A stretch of DNA of 64,000 bases from Listeria ivanovii subsp. londoniensis (GCF_000763495.1 NZ_CP009576.1:444001-508000), one strand, 5' to 3'. Counted from the first letter of the stretch, positions 34,473 to 43,172 are shown. Notes: generated by a model not told the origin, from the sequence alone. Program-made: numbers and translations.

Positions 34473-36905
34473 TTACCTAACAATTAAATGCAAGTTATTT
34501 AAGTTTCGAATAGACCAATCTTTTTCTATCAAATATTTTTCGAAATTTAACCCTCTACTAGAAAGTTCATTAACCAATAATCCATTAGTTTCTTGTTGAT
34601 TTGTTAAAGCATATAATATCAGTTGAATATGCAACACGTGGATATACATTTTAGCTTCTTTTGCTTGTTTTAAAAGATTTATTAATTCAGCACTATATTG
34701 TTCTTTATTTTTTTTATTTTGAACCATAGCTAAAATGGTTCCTAATCGACAATAGATATATAAATTAGTATCTGAAATATTTTCTGCATATTGCTCTGCC
34801 ATTTTATAGTTTTCAATCGCATCATCAAACTTCTCTTGCTCTCTGTATAAGTCCGCTAGCGAAAAGTAAAAGTCATAAATAATTCTATGGTTGTGTTGTT
34901 CAAAATAATAAATCGAATCTTTCAAGACTTTCTCACTCTTAATAAAGTCCTTTTTCTGTCTTAAAAACATGGAATAGTGGCGATTCACACGATAGTGCAA
35001 GTGCTCTAATTCAGAAGGATCTTTACTAATCGCTTCCTTAATCATTTCAAAGTGTGCTTCATAAGAAAACTCGTTTGTGTCTGAATGTAACGCCATATGT
35101 GAACAAATTAAACCATAAAGAGATTTAATATAAATTGTAGAGTAGTCAGAAGGCTCTTGCTTATAAAATTTACTCACCTGCGCTAATAGATTTGAATAAA
35201 TCTTTACTACATTGTATAGATTTTCACCCATATGTCCATAAATATGCGCTCTTAATAATTGATACTCTAAGTCATATTTATCTTTGGTTTTTTGTGGTAT
35301 ATTACTGCTTTTAAGGCTGATTATCAGCAGTTCAAGATCTTCAAGCGCTGTTTCAAAATGATTAACTAAATGAGAAAGATCTGTTTTTTTAAATAGAAAC
35401 CGGTAATCCATTTCATTCGCTGCCTGATTTACTTGAAGTGGTGCATAATCAACGGTCAATTTTCCAAAGAAATTATCCGCATCCTTATAACTCCCAATCC
35501 CCATTAAACTATATAAATTACCATAAGTAATATATGTGGTTATTTTTTTATCAATGCCAGACTTGTTGCACCTATTGTTAAAAGATTGAAAACAATTGAG
35601 CAATATATCATACGAATCACTTACAAAGAGAGACTCATAAGTAGCTATAATGAATTCACTTTCTTCATTAATTTTTTCAGTATTAGCACATAACAAATGT
35701 GTTAATGCACGTTTTGCATCTGTATTTCTATATTTCGTAAAAGTTTTAGCATGTAATTTTTGATAAATGTCTTTATCTCGCTTATCGAATACATAATGAA
35801 AACCTTGTTCAACTAATTTATGAATCTTTACTTGATTATTTTCAAATTTATAACTAATAAAATATTTATCGTTCAATGCATCTATATCTATTTTTGCAAA
35901 TGAAATATCTTCTATTTCCGCGGAGTTATCATAGATACAACGAACAATTATTTCACGAAACAAGTTGTATTGTGATTCAGATTTCCACAACGATTCTAGG
36001 ATACTAGAAAAATGATAATTACCTTCTGGATGGGAATTACGCACAAATAAATCAATTAAAACTGGTAATCCTGAACTATTATGATAGATAGCTTCAATAT
36101 CCGTATCTATCTTATCTGCATAAATTTTTCCAACCATTTCTCCGATTTCTACAGTGGTAAATCGATTTTCCCCTATATCAAAACTAGTTGCTATTACTTG
36201 AGGCGCATTTAAAACTTCTTCTGAGATAATAATAAATTGTATTTTATCCATCTGTAATTTTTTTAATAATAATTCTATTTCGGCTCTTTGTTCAGCATCT
36301 TTTTTGATACCGTCGAAAGTAAGAATAATATGTTTTGTTCCAATTTCATCAAATAGTTTTAATACATTGTTAATTGTAAGAATCTCCTTATTAGTTGAGT
36401 TATTGACTTCTCTTATAACAATCTCTTCTAATGATAGATTATTTTCATTGTGTATGTAAAAAGCCAAAACATCTGTGGTTGGAGTCAAATCTTTATATCT
36501 ATCTTCTAGTGTTTCTTCTAGGTTCAATATAGCAGTTAATTGTTTAGCTAGATGTGTTTTTCCTATACCACTTTGTCCAATAATATTTATATTATGTTTT
36601 TTTAAAATTAAATCAATTAAGTGTTTTAGTTCGCTTGATCTATCAACAAATACAACAGTTGGTGTAGCAGATGGCTTTATGACATTGAAATTACGCGAAA
36701 AAAACAAAACTCCCGCTTCGTATATTCCAATAAAACTTATAGTGCCGGTTATTATTTTTTTGGGAAGGTCATTGAGTGTTCCTTGCCAACCATCTTTTAC
36801 GAAAATAAAAACAGTATACACAAAAAATAGTATAAATAATATTGTAATAGTAATTTTTACATGTTTAGATAATGAGTTGAATTTCGAATGTATTTTTCGT
36901 TTCAT
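34473..36905 (-). CDS. Membrane-anchored STAND ATPase with helical repeats
   Basis: An 810-residue protein. Two transmembrane helices (about 17-36 and 50-69) replace an enzymatic effector. A STAND/AAA-like NTPase follows, with Walker A GQSGIGKT (110-117) and Walker B HIILTFDG (192-199). The C-terminal half (about 400-790) is TPR-like, for example the segments around FYFSLADLYREQEKFDDAIE and NYKMAEQYAENI. STAND proteins with sensor repeats are common in bacterial antiviral defence (Avs and relatives), and a membrane effector suggests growth arrest by membrane damage. That role is inference. The start ATG lies 12 bases after GGAGG, which is paired in a hairpin. Sequence is very AT-rich. Confidence 0.82.
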   Translation of the reverse strand: MKRKIHSKFNSLSKHVKITITILFILFFVYTVFIFVKDGWQGTLNDLPKKIITGTISFIGIYEAGVLFFSRNFNVIKPSATPTVVFVDRSSELKHLIDLILKKHNINIIGQSGIGKTHLAKQLTAILNLEETLEDRYKDLTPTTDVLAFYIHNENNLSLEEIVIREVNNSTNKEILTINNVLKLFDEIGTKHIILTFDGIKKDAEQRAEIELLLKKLQMDKIQFIIISEEVLNAPQVIATSFDIGENRFTTVEIGEMVGKIYADKIDTDIEAIYHNSSGLPVLIDLFVRNSHPEGNYHFSSILESLWKSESQYNLFREIIVRCIYDNSAEIEDISFAKIDIDALNDKYFISYKFENNQVKIHKLVEQGFHYVFDKRDKDIYQKLHAKTFTKYRNTDAKRALTHLLCANTEKINEESEFIIATYESLFVSDSYDILLNCFQSFNNRCNKSGIDKKITTYITYGNLYSLMGIGSYKDADNFFGKLTVDYAPLQVNQAANEMDYRFLFKKTDLSHLVNHFETALEDLELLIISLKSSNIPQKTKDKYDLEYQLLRAHIYGHMGENLYNVVKIYSNLLAQVSKFYKQEPSDYSTIYIKSLYGLICSHMALHSDTNEFSYEAHFEMIKEAISKDPSELEHLHYRVNRHYSMFLRQKKDFIKSEKVLKDSIYYFEQHNHRIIYDFYFSLADLYREQEKFDDAIENYKMAEQYAENISDTNLYIYCRLGTILAMVQNKKNKEQYSAELINLLKQAKEAKMYIHVLHIQLILYALTNQQETNGLLVNELSSRGLNFEKYLIEKDWSIRNLNNLHLIVR

Positions 36906-36912
36906 TAAAGAG

Positions 36913-36941
36913 AAAAACCTCCAAATAATTGTATATTATTT
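36913..36941 (-). repeat. 29-bp inverted repeat flanking the SHMT-like/STAND pair, copy b
   Basis: Perfect reverse complement of 33168-33196, directly before the STAND gene on its strand. Confidence 0.9.
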
Positions 36942-36950
36942 AGAGGTTTT
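36914..36950 (-). terminator. Terminator of ltrA copy 2 that buries the STAND ribosome site
   Basis: On the minus strand AAAACCTCTAAATAAT pairs with ATTATTTGGAGGTTTT (one G-U pair), five-base loop, then a T run. GGAGG in the 3' arm is the only ribosome site of the STAND gene. The copy before the SHMT-like gene has a degraded left arm, so it is not sequestered. Confidence 0.8.
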
Positions 36951-36959
36951 CAGCCTATT

Positions 36960-38066
36960 TTATTTTCCCTTAACCCCAACCCACACCCAAAAATCCACAA
37001 CCCCACAAACCAAAACACTCCCCAAACCAACAAACACCGGCAAATCCCCAATCAAATTCACCAAAAACAACCCAACCAAAAGTCCAAGCAAACAAACATC
37101 CTTCCAAACATAAAACCGCACATCCGCCTTCTTATGCACCGCAAACACAAGCTGCTTCGAAATAAAAAACACCGCCACGGACCCAAACAACATCAGAAGC
37201 AGCACATCCTTCGCCAAATGCCCTTCAAACAACAAATGCAAGTTCGCCGCGAGTAGCATAACCGAAACAATAATAAAGAAATGGCCATAAATCAAAAACT
37301 GCCCGTGCGTCTCCTTATGATGATCGACAACCTTCTCAAAACTATAAAAATACGAAGCCCAAAGCGTGCTAATAATCAAAAACCCAAGCCCCGCATAACA
37401 AATCGTATACCAATCCAGCGTATGCCCCACCAAAATCGTCGTAATCGCGACAATACTTTCACCAAACGTAATAATCACAAATAACCCAAATCGCTCTGCC
37501 AAATGCGGGAAATCAACCGGAACTTTCCGCAGTGTAGTCGATAAGAATAGCGGCAAAATAATATCAACCGAAATTCCCAAATACATAACTAAATATCGCC
37601 AAAAGCCATCAAAAAACATCGAAGTCGCCGTTGTAATCACACCAAGCAAAAACACGCCCCCAAGCATTAATGCCACTTTCCGCGCATCCCCCGACAACTT
37701 TCGACTAATAACAAAATACTGAATCACCGTAATCAGCCGAATTCCCAAATAACCAATCAAAAAAGTATAATACGTATTCGAAAAAGTTAAATCAAAACTT
37801 GCTGTCATCAAAATTAAGAAAAACATTTGCGGTAACATATAAAGCTCAGGCCATTTGATTTTTTCTCCAAAGCGGTTGAAAAACATCGTCTGTCCAACCC
37901 AAGCCCAAAACATCGGAGTCACCATTAGCAAATATTCACCAAAATAAACCGCCGTTTTATCCGGATGATTGTCGATACTTAATAATAGGTGCGTTGTTGA
38001 AGCCACAGCAGTTACAAATATTAAATCAAAAAACAACTCTAACCAAGAAACTTTTCGTTCTCCCAT
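36960..38066 (-). CDS. ltrA: LtrA family membrane protein, copy 2
   Basis: A 368-residue paralogue of the protein at 21732-22847. It shares WLELFFDLIFVTAVASTTHL, LMVTPMFWAWVGQTMFFNRF and HLAERFGLFVIITFGESIVA. Codon use at the 3' end is oddly C-rich and T-poor (CCCAACCC-like runs on the plus strand), unlike the AT-rich STAND gene that follows. It has an extended -10 on its strand (TGGTATAAT) and is divergent from ung. Which of the two copies corresponds to the genetically defined ltrA cannot be decided here. Confidence 0.85.
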   Translation of the reverse strand: MGERKVSWLELFFDLIFVTAVASTTHLLLSIDNHPDKTAVYFGEYLLMVTPMFWAWVGQTMFFNRFGEKIKWPELYMLPQMFFLILMTASFDLTFSNTYYTFLIGYLGIRLITVIQYFVISRKLSGDARKVALMLGGVFLLGVITTATSMFFDGFWRYLVMYLGISVDIILPLFLSTTLRKVPVDFPHLAERFGLFVIITFGESIVAITTILVGHTLDWYTICYAGLGFLIISTLWASYFYSFEKVVDHHKETHGQFLIYGHFFIIVSVMLLAANLHLLFEGHLAKDVLLLMLFGSVAVFFISKQLVFAVHKKADVRFYVWKDVCLLGLLVGLFLVNLIGDLPVFVGLGSVLVCGVVDFWVWVGVKGK

Positions 38067-38096
38067 TTTTCCACCTCATTCGTTCACTTTTTCAAA

Positions 38097-38166
38097 ATTA
38101 TACCACGTCAGTCGCAAATAGAAATCATGACGACTTTTGACAGCAGGTTTGAACAATAAGTATAAT
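38097..38166. promoter_or_regulatory. Divergent promoter region, copy 2
   Basis: Plus strand: TTGACA (38137-38142), 18 bases, TATAAT (38161-38166). Minus strand: TGGTATAAT with TATAAT at 38102-38097. It has the same spacing and flanks as copy 1 at 22875-22949. Confidence 0.85.
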
Positions 38167-38206
38167 TGTTATAGTACATAAAATTTTTAACTAGGAGGAA
38201 AAGGAA

Positions 38207-38869
38207 ATGGTAAAAACTTGGGATGAATTTCTGAAGCAAGAAGCTACCCAACCATATTTTATTGATTTAATGAAGGAAGTCGCGGATGCTAGGGCAAAAG
38301 GAAACGTTTATCCGTCAGAAGAAGACATGTTTTCCTGTTTCCGCTTATGTCCATACGATAAAGTCAAAGTCGTTATTCTCGGCCAAGATCCATATCACGG
38401 ACCAGGACAAGCGCACGGACTTAGCTTCTCCGTCCAAAAAGGAGTGCGGATTCCACCAAGCCTCAGAAACATCTACAAAGAATTAAAAACCGACCTAGAT
38501 ATCGAACCAGCTGACCACGGACATCTTGCTAAATGGGCCAAACAAGGCGTGCTGCTGATGAACACTAGCTGGAGTGTGGAAGAAGGTAAAGCAGGGAGTC
38601 ACAAAAAATTAGGCTGGGCGACTTTTACCGAACATGTACTTGAAGAATTAAATAACTATGAAAAGCCATTAGTATTTATTTTATGGGGAAATCATGCTAT
38701 TAAAGCCGCAAGTGGAATCACTAATCCAAAACATTTATTAATCGAAGGCGTTCACCCATCACCACTCGCAGCAAGTCGTGGATTTTTCGGAAGTAAACCG
38801 TTTTCAAAAACGAATGATTTTCTAGAAAAAGCTGGAAGAACCCCGATTAATTGGGATTTAAATGAATAA
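38207..38869 (+). CDS. ung: Uracil-DNA glycosylase
   Basis: A 220-residue family-1 UDG. The water-activating loop is GQDPYHGPGQAHGLSFS, and the DNA-intercalation loop is HPSPLAASRGFFGSKPFS. The length is typical. It removes uracil from DNA at the start of base-excision repair. The start follows AGGAGGAAAAGG, and it has a near-consensus promoter shared with LtrA copy 2. Confidence 0.95.
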   Translation: MVKTWDEFLKQEATQPYFIDLMKEVADARAKGNVYPSEEDMFSCFRLCPYDKVKVVILGQDPYHGPGQAHGLSFSVQKGVRIPPSLRNIYKELKTDLDIEPADHGHLAKWAKQGVLLMNTSWSVEEGKAGSHKKLGWATFTEHVLEELNNYEKPLVFILWGNHAIKAASGITNPKHLLIEGVHPSPLAASRGFFGSKPFSKTNDFLEKAGRTPINWDLNE

Positions 38870-38935
38870 AAAATAATTACTTGGTCCTTTTTTATGTAAA
38901 AATGAAAAAATTTAAATATTTCTCATCGAAAGCTT

Positions 38936-38964
38936 TTTACATAAGGTTTCATTCGTGTTATGGT
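38936..38964 (+). promoter_or_regulatory. Promoter of the NfeD/FloA operon
   Basis: -35 TTTACA (38936-38941), 17-base spacer and -10 TATGGT (38959-38964). Transcription would start near 38971, downstream of the ATG at 38960, which argues that the coding region begins later. Confidence 0.55.
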
Positions 38965-39016
38965 TATTACAGGAGAAAGTATAAATTTAAAAAAGTTCCT
39001 AAAGAAGGTGACCGGA

Positions 39017-39316
39017 TTGAAGCATAATTTTACAGAAGATGACTTTGTATATGGAGATTCATGGGGACTCGTGCATCGGGGGGTTTTAGAAGATAAAGAA
39101 ATCGAACGAATGAAAGCGTTACGAGATAAAGTAGTAGGAAAAAAAGGTGTAGCTGCAACGACACTGAAACCAATTGGTAGTGTCAAAATAGATGGAGAAG
39201 TCTATGAAGCTCGCCTGAAAACAGGATATTTGGAAGTGGGCAAACCAATAGTTGCAGTAGCTATTGACTTTGGATATGTGCTCGTGAATGAAGATATACA
39301 AGAGGAGGAAAAATGA
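39017..39316 (+). CDS. Short NfeD-like protein
   Basis: A small protein that matches the soluble C-terminal OB-fold of Nfe[21 protein letters not shown] and [20 protein letters not shown]. The TTG start after AAGAAGGTGACC gives 99 residues; the ATG at 38960 would add 19 but overlaps the likely -10. It lacks the protease and membrane parts of full NfeD. It overlaps the flotillin gene start. NfeD/flotillin pairs act in membrane organisation. Confidence 0.75.
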   Translation: MKHNFTEDDFVYGDSWGLVHRGVLEDKEIERMKALRDKVVGKKGVAATTLKPIGSVKIDGEVYEARLKTGYLEVGKPIVAVAIDFGYVLVNEDIQEEEK

Positions 39317-40257
39317 CAATGATTGGACCAATTATTATCGCAGTACTTATTATCATCTTTTTAATCGTATTTTTCACTTTAGTACCAGTGGGATTATGGA
39401 TTAGTGCTTTATCTGCACGTGTACCAGTAGGACTAGGAACATTAATCGGAATGAGATTACGCCGGGTTGTACCATCTCGCGTTGTAAAACCGTTAATTAA
39501 AGCCGTAAAAGCAGGACTAGATTTAGAAGTAAACCAATTAGAAAGTCACTATTTAGCTGGTGGGGATGTGGATAACACAGTTGATGCGTTAATCGCTGCA
39601 CACCGCGCAAATATTGAATTAGATTTTAGCCGTGCTGCAGCAATTGATCTTGCTGGACGTGACGTGCTTGAAGCTGTACAAACTTCTGTAACACCAAAAG
39701 TTATTCGTACACCTGAATTTACTGGTGTGGCGCAAAACGGGGTAGAAGTGAAAGTTATTACACAAATTACCGTGCAATCTAACATCGAACGTATTGTTGG
39801 GGGTGCTGGGGAAGATACAGTTATCGCTCGTGTCGGGGAAGCCGTAGTATCTACAGTCGGTGAAACGAAAGAGCATACGGATGTACTTGAAAATCCAAAC
39901 AGTATCTCGAAAAAAGTCCAAGAACAAGGACTGGGAGACGGAACTGCTTATACTATTTTATCGATTGATATTGCTGAAATGCGTATTGGAGACAATATTA
40001 AAGCAAAATTAGACATCGAAAAAGCGAACGCAGACATGGAAGTTGCTCAAGCAGCCGCATCGAAACGTAAAGCAGAAGCGATTGCCTTAGAACAAGAAAA
40101 TAGAGCAGCCGTAGTAGCCGCGGAAGCAGAAGTGCCACGTGCCTTATCACAAGCTTTAGAAGCAGGAAATCTTGGCGTAATGGATTTCTACAAAATGGAA
40201 AATGTCCAATCAGATACAGCGATGCGTGAATCGATTGCACATGAAGACGAAAAATAA
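39313..40257 (+). CDS. floA: Flotillin-like protein FloA
   Basis: A 314-residue SPFH-type protein of the FloA/YqfA family. It has an N-terminal membrane helix (about 5-27), the conserved [22 protein letters not shown], and a C-terminal coiled-coil region with [20 protein letters not shown]. It scaffolds membrane microdomains. The start overlaps the NfeD stop (AAATGACAATG) and follows AGAGGAGG. In B. subtilis the same order (yqeZ-yqfA-yqfB) is seen. Confidence 0.92.
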   Translation: MTMIGPIIIAVLIIIFLIVFFTLVPVGLWISALSARVPVGLGTLIGMRLRRVVPSRVVKPLIKAVKAGLDLEVNQLESHYLAGGDVDNTVDALIAAHRANIELDFSRAAAIDLAGRDVLEAVQTSVTPKVIRTPEFTGVAQNGVEVKVITQITVQSNIERIVGGAGEDTVIARVGEAVVSTVGETKEHTDVLENPNSISKKVQEQGLGDGTAYTILSIDIAEMRIGDNIKAKLDIEKANADMEVAQAAASKRKAEAIALEQENRAAVVAAEAEVPRALSQALEAGNLGVMDFYKMENVQSDTAMRESIAHEDEK

Positions 40258-40292
40258 ACCTTGATCTTTTTACAAGAAAGAAGGTGTTGTAA

Positions 40293-40715
40293 GTGGATTG
40301 GAATAATTTTATAGAGGGCGGCTGGGAAAGTATTATTGTTGTCCTGGGGATACTGGGCTTTATTATCAGTATGTTTAGCAAATCAAGTTCTGAAGCTAAA
40401 GAGAAAGCCAAAAAAGCGGCCTCTAAACCAAAACACGTCCATACACAAACTACTAGAAAGCCCACCAAAAGAAATGTAACACAAGGGACTTTTACGCAAA
40501 GTAAACAAAACAAAGAACTTGCGGAACAACAAGCAGCACTGCAACATTCGCTTAAAGAAGTGGAGCGAGAAGCAAGTCGCAAGAAAAAAGCAAAACCTAT
40601 CCATAGCATGTCTACTAGTCATAAGCGCTCACGCCGGTTACGCGGACGTTTACAAGAAGCTATTATTACTAAAGAAATTTTGGATAAACCGGTTTCGCTA
40701 CGAAAAGACCATTAA
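40293..40715 (+). CDS. Membrane-anchored basic protein, third gene of the floA operon
   Basis: A 140-residue protein with one N-terminal membrane helix (GWESIIVVLGILGFIISMF) and a long Lys/Arg-rich, probably disordered or coiled cytoplasmic tail (KEKAKKAASKPKHVHTQTTR). GTG start after AAGAAGGTG. Its place after floA suggests a role with the flotillin; no family was recognised. Confidence 0.75.
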   Translation: MDWNNFIEGGWESIIVVLGILGFIISMFSKSSSEAKEKAKKAASKPKHVHTQTTRKPTKRNVTQGTFTQSKQNKELAEQQAALQHSLKEVEREASRKKKAKPIHSMSTSHKRSRRLRGRLQEAIITKEILDKPVSLRKDH

Positions 40716-40716
40716 A

Positions 40717-40756
40717 AAACAGTGATTCTCTAAACTTAGAGAATCACTGTTTTTTT
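40717..40756. terminator. Bidirectional terminator
   Basis: AAACAGTGATTCTCTAA pairs perfectly with TTAGAGAATCACTGTTT and has T and A runs on both sides. Confidence 0.95.
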
Positions 40757-40764
40757 ATAAATCA

Positions 40765-41607
40765 TCATTCTTTGAAGATTTTTGTAAAAGGAGTTTTTTC
40801 GGTGTAAGCACTAAAACGATACCCTTTTTCTTTCAATTTTTGGATGATTGTTGGTAATGCTTGTAGGGTGTTTTTTCGTTCATGGAATAAGATAACTAAC
40901 GGCTCATTGCTTTGTTCTAAGTTTTTCACTTGTGTCATCACTGACTGAATGACACTATTTGAATTATCTTGATAGCGCCAATCATTACTATCAACATTCC
41001 AATCAAGCATTTTAAAGCCTTTTTGCTTCACATTTTGATATTCGCTATCTGTTAAATAAGTACTACCATAAGGCGCGCGAATAAGATTTGTTGTAACGCC
41101 TGTTTTATTTTTTATATCTGTTTTTAAGCGTTCCATTTCAGGAATAAAAGTGGGATTCGTGTTCCGATAAAGGAGCTTAGCATTGTGAGTATAACTATGT
41201 AAACCAATGCTGTGTTTAGAATTCACCAGTTTGGATGCAGTTTCTTTATTCATTTGATTTAAGCAGTTGCCTACAAAAAAGAATGCTGCAGGAACTTTTT
41301 CTTTGTCTAGTACAGAAATAAACTCATTTAAATAAGTCGTTGGCCCATCGTCAAAAGTTAAAAAAACTGTTTTTCCATCAATTTTTACTGGTTGCTCGAT
41401 TTTTTTAGGCTTAAGTTTATCTGTCAGTTCTTTATTGACATATTGTTTTGCCGGTTGTTCTTTTGTTGGATAATCAGTTGAAGCACTTGTATCTTCTGCA
41501 AAAGTAAAGCTTTTTATTACTAGAATGATACTAAAGAAACAAAGTGGGATTAGGCAAATTAGTAAAAGTAACAAGAAGTTTTGTTTGTTCCATTTTTTTC
41601 TGTGCAT
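40765..41607 (-). CDS. Polysaccharide (peptidoglycan) deacetylase
   Basis: A 280-residue NodB-fold deacetylase with an N-terminal membrane anchor (about 10-30). Catalytic motifs: TFDDGPTTY, the HxxxH zinc motif in GLHSYTHNA, and RAPYGSTY. It is third in an operon with an ECF sigma factor and an RsiV-like anti-sigma, an arrangement tied to lysozyme resistance in other Firmicutes. It therefore probably N-deacetylates peptidoglycan on induction. A second deacetylase gene is at 61706. Confidence 0.88.
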   Translation of the reverse strand: MHRKKWNKQNFLLLLLICLIPLCFFSIILVIKSFTFAEDTSASTDYPTKEQPAKQYVNKELTDKLKPKKIEQPVKIDGKTVFLTFDDGPTTYLNEFISVLDKEKVPAAFFFVGNCLNQMNKETASKLVNSKHSIGLHSYTHNAKLLYRNTNPTFIPEMERLKTDIKNKTGVTTNLIRAPYGSTYLTDSEYQNVKQKGFKMLDWNVDSNDWRYQDNSNSVIQSVMTQVKNLEQSNEPLVILFHERKNTLQALPTIIQKLKEKGYRFSAYTEKTPFTKIFKE

Positions 41608-41619
41608 GTTCTCTCTCCT

Positions 41620-42468
41620 TTATTTGATAAATGTATTATTTTTGAGACAATTTTTGATAACACTTGTTGGGATTTTGAATTCGATATTTCCCATAGATCC
41701 AGGTGCAACTTCATATTTATTAAATGTAATAACTAATTTGTTATTTGTGTTAATATAAAAATGTTTTTCTAAATTTTGGGCAGAAAAGGAGGGTTCCCAT
41801 TCATTAATATCCCAATAAATTTTTTCTGGATTTGTTTCCATTTGTTGATGTGTTTGTAATAGAATATTGTTTTTAATTAAGTTCACATAACTATCATCTT
41901 TGAAAAGATCATTTAGCTTCAATATTTTTTGGTTTTTTTTATCTAAGTTGAGATAACTATTTTCTGTGTAGCTACTAGCTCGGATTTTTTCTGTTGTAAG
42001 TCGAATCGTGAGAAGTTGATTAGTGTTGTTTATTTCTTCAAAGTCGCTTGAAATCTCAATATATTCATTACCACGCTCTATTTCTGTTTTGTATTCTTTT
42101 AAGAGCTCTTCTCCGGTATTGATATAAGCTTTATTTATATCTTTCTGCAATGTCTTTTCTTCAAGTCCTTGTATTTTAGGTAGTTTTAAGGAGATTTCTG
42201 TTTTTGCCGTTTTTTCAGTATGTTCTGTGCCTACAAAAACTTGGACAATATTTTTCACAAGGGGCACTTGCATCATAGCTTGTGCGATGGCTGAATTAGT
42301 AGAGATAGTAATAATAAAGACAGCGATTACAATAGCTAGAGTTGTTAAAATGCTCCGTTTAAAAGTAAAAAAATTTTTTTGTGGCTTTTTTTGCAATGAC
42401 TGCTGTACAATCGTATTTAATTCATCCGGAATTGTTGTATTTTTATAATCTAGTCGTAATTTATTCAT
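41620..42468 (-). CDS. RsiV-like anti-sigma factor
   Basis: A 282-residue type II membrane protein. It has a short cytoplasmic N-terminus, one membrane helix (about 40-62, FKRSILTTLAIVIAVFIITI) and an extracellular domain of the DUF3298/DUF4163 type seen in RsiV, the lysozyme receptor that inhibits SigV in B. subtilis. NSAIAQA just outside the membrane could be a signal-peptidase site, as used in RsiV activation. It overlaps the sigma gene by eight bases. Direct lysozyme binding is inference. Confidence 0.8.
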   Translation of the reverse strand: MNKLRLDYKNTTIPDELNTIVQQSLQKKPQKNFFTFKRSILTTLAIVIAVFIITISTNSAIAQAMMQVPLVKNIVQVFVGTEHTEKTAKTEISLKLPKIQGLEEKTLQKDINKAYINTGEELLKEYKTEIERGNEYIEISSDFEEINNTNQLLTIRLTTEKIRASSYTENSYLNLDKKNQKILKLNDLFKDDSYVNLIKNNILLQTHQQMETNPEKIYWDINEWEPSFSAQNLEKHFYINTNNKLVITFNKYEVAPGSMGNIEFKIPTSVIKNCLKNNTFIK

Positions 42469-42964
42469 GCTTATTCAACTCTCCCTCTTTCAGATTTTGT
42501 CGAAGTAGTTTGATAGCCTTATAGAGTCGTGTCTTAGTAGTGCTTAGGTTTCGATTGATGATGTAAGAAATTTCTTCTAAGCTTAAGTCTTCAAAATACC
42601 GTAAGATGATAACAGTTTTGTATTTAATGGGCAATTTTTCTAATTGGATTTTTAAATCAATATTTTCATATTTATCCTCCACTAGCCCATTCAGATGGAA
42701 AAGTTTATCTTGATTCATGACAATTACTTTTTTCTTTTTTCGAAGAGAATCAATCGATGTGCGCACAACGATTTTGTAAAACCAACTTTTCAGTGAATCT
42801 TTATTTTTAACAGTATGTAAACTGATAAGTGCTTTCTGAATAGAATCTTGTATAATATCGAGTGCATCTGCTTCTGACTTTACGTAGCTAAATGCTAAAC
42901 GATAGAAATCTGCTTTATTCTCCGTAATACAATGTACGAAATAATCTTGCATATCTTCATTCAT
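42461..42964 (-). CDS. ECF sigma factor (SigV-like)
   Basis: A 167-residue ECF sigma factor with region 2 (YRLAFSYVKSEADALDIIQD) and region 4 (YKTVIILRYFEDLSLEEISY). The length is typical and regions 1 and 3 are absent. It is followed, overlapping, by an RsiV-like anti-sigma and then a deacetylase gene. An ECF-type promoter upstream suggests that it transcribes its own operon. Confidence 0.88.
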   Translation of the reverse strand: MNEDMQDYFVHCITENKADFYRLAFSYVKSEADALDIIQDSIQKALISLHTVKNKDSLKSWFYKIVVRTSIDSLRKKKKVIVMNQDKLFHLNGLVEDKYENIDLKIQLEKLPIKYKTVIILRYFEDLSLEEISYIINRNLSTTKTRLYKAIKLLRQNLKEGELNKHE

Positions 42965-42996
42965 TTCAGGGTACTCCTCTCACTATCCATATAATA

Positions 42997-43023
42997 GACG
43001 AATATCATTAGTAAAAAGTTTGT
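42997..43023 (-). promoter_or_regulatory. Candidate ECF promoter (autoregulation)
   Basis: On the minus strand ACAAAC (-35, 43023-43018) and CGTC (-10, 43000-42997), with a 17-base gap between AAAC and CGTC, about 35 bases before the sigma-factor ATG. This fits the AAC/CGTC type used by SigV-like factors. Confidence 0.5.
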
Positions 43024-43100
43024 TTTATTTGTAAAAATTAACATGGTATATGATTCATACCACCTCTAATAGCATATATGATTTGGATAATTAAAAACAC

Positions 43101-43148
43101 TACTAAAAAAGACTACTAACTTCCCAATTAAAGGGGGAATTAGTAGTC
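43101..43148 (-). terminator. Terminator of the Crp/Fnr gene
   Basis: GACTACTAA...GGGAATTAGTAGTC stem with a T run on the minus strand. Confidence 0.8.
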
Positions 43149-43172
43149 CTCTATTATTTTATGAAAAATGGA

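Noticed and set aside
36475..37113. 212-codon plus-strand frame across the STAND gene start and ltrA copy 2 end
   Set aside because: Antisense to two real genes; its end is the low-complexity Pro/Thr/Lys reading of the C-rich ltrA stretch.
39998..40609. 203-codon minus-strand frame opposite floA and the following gene
   Set aside because: Antisense shadow without start signal; floA is unambiguous on the other strand.
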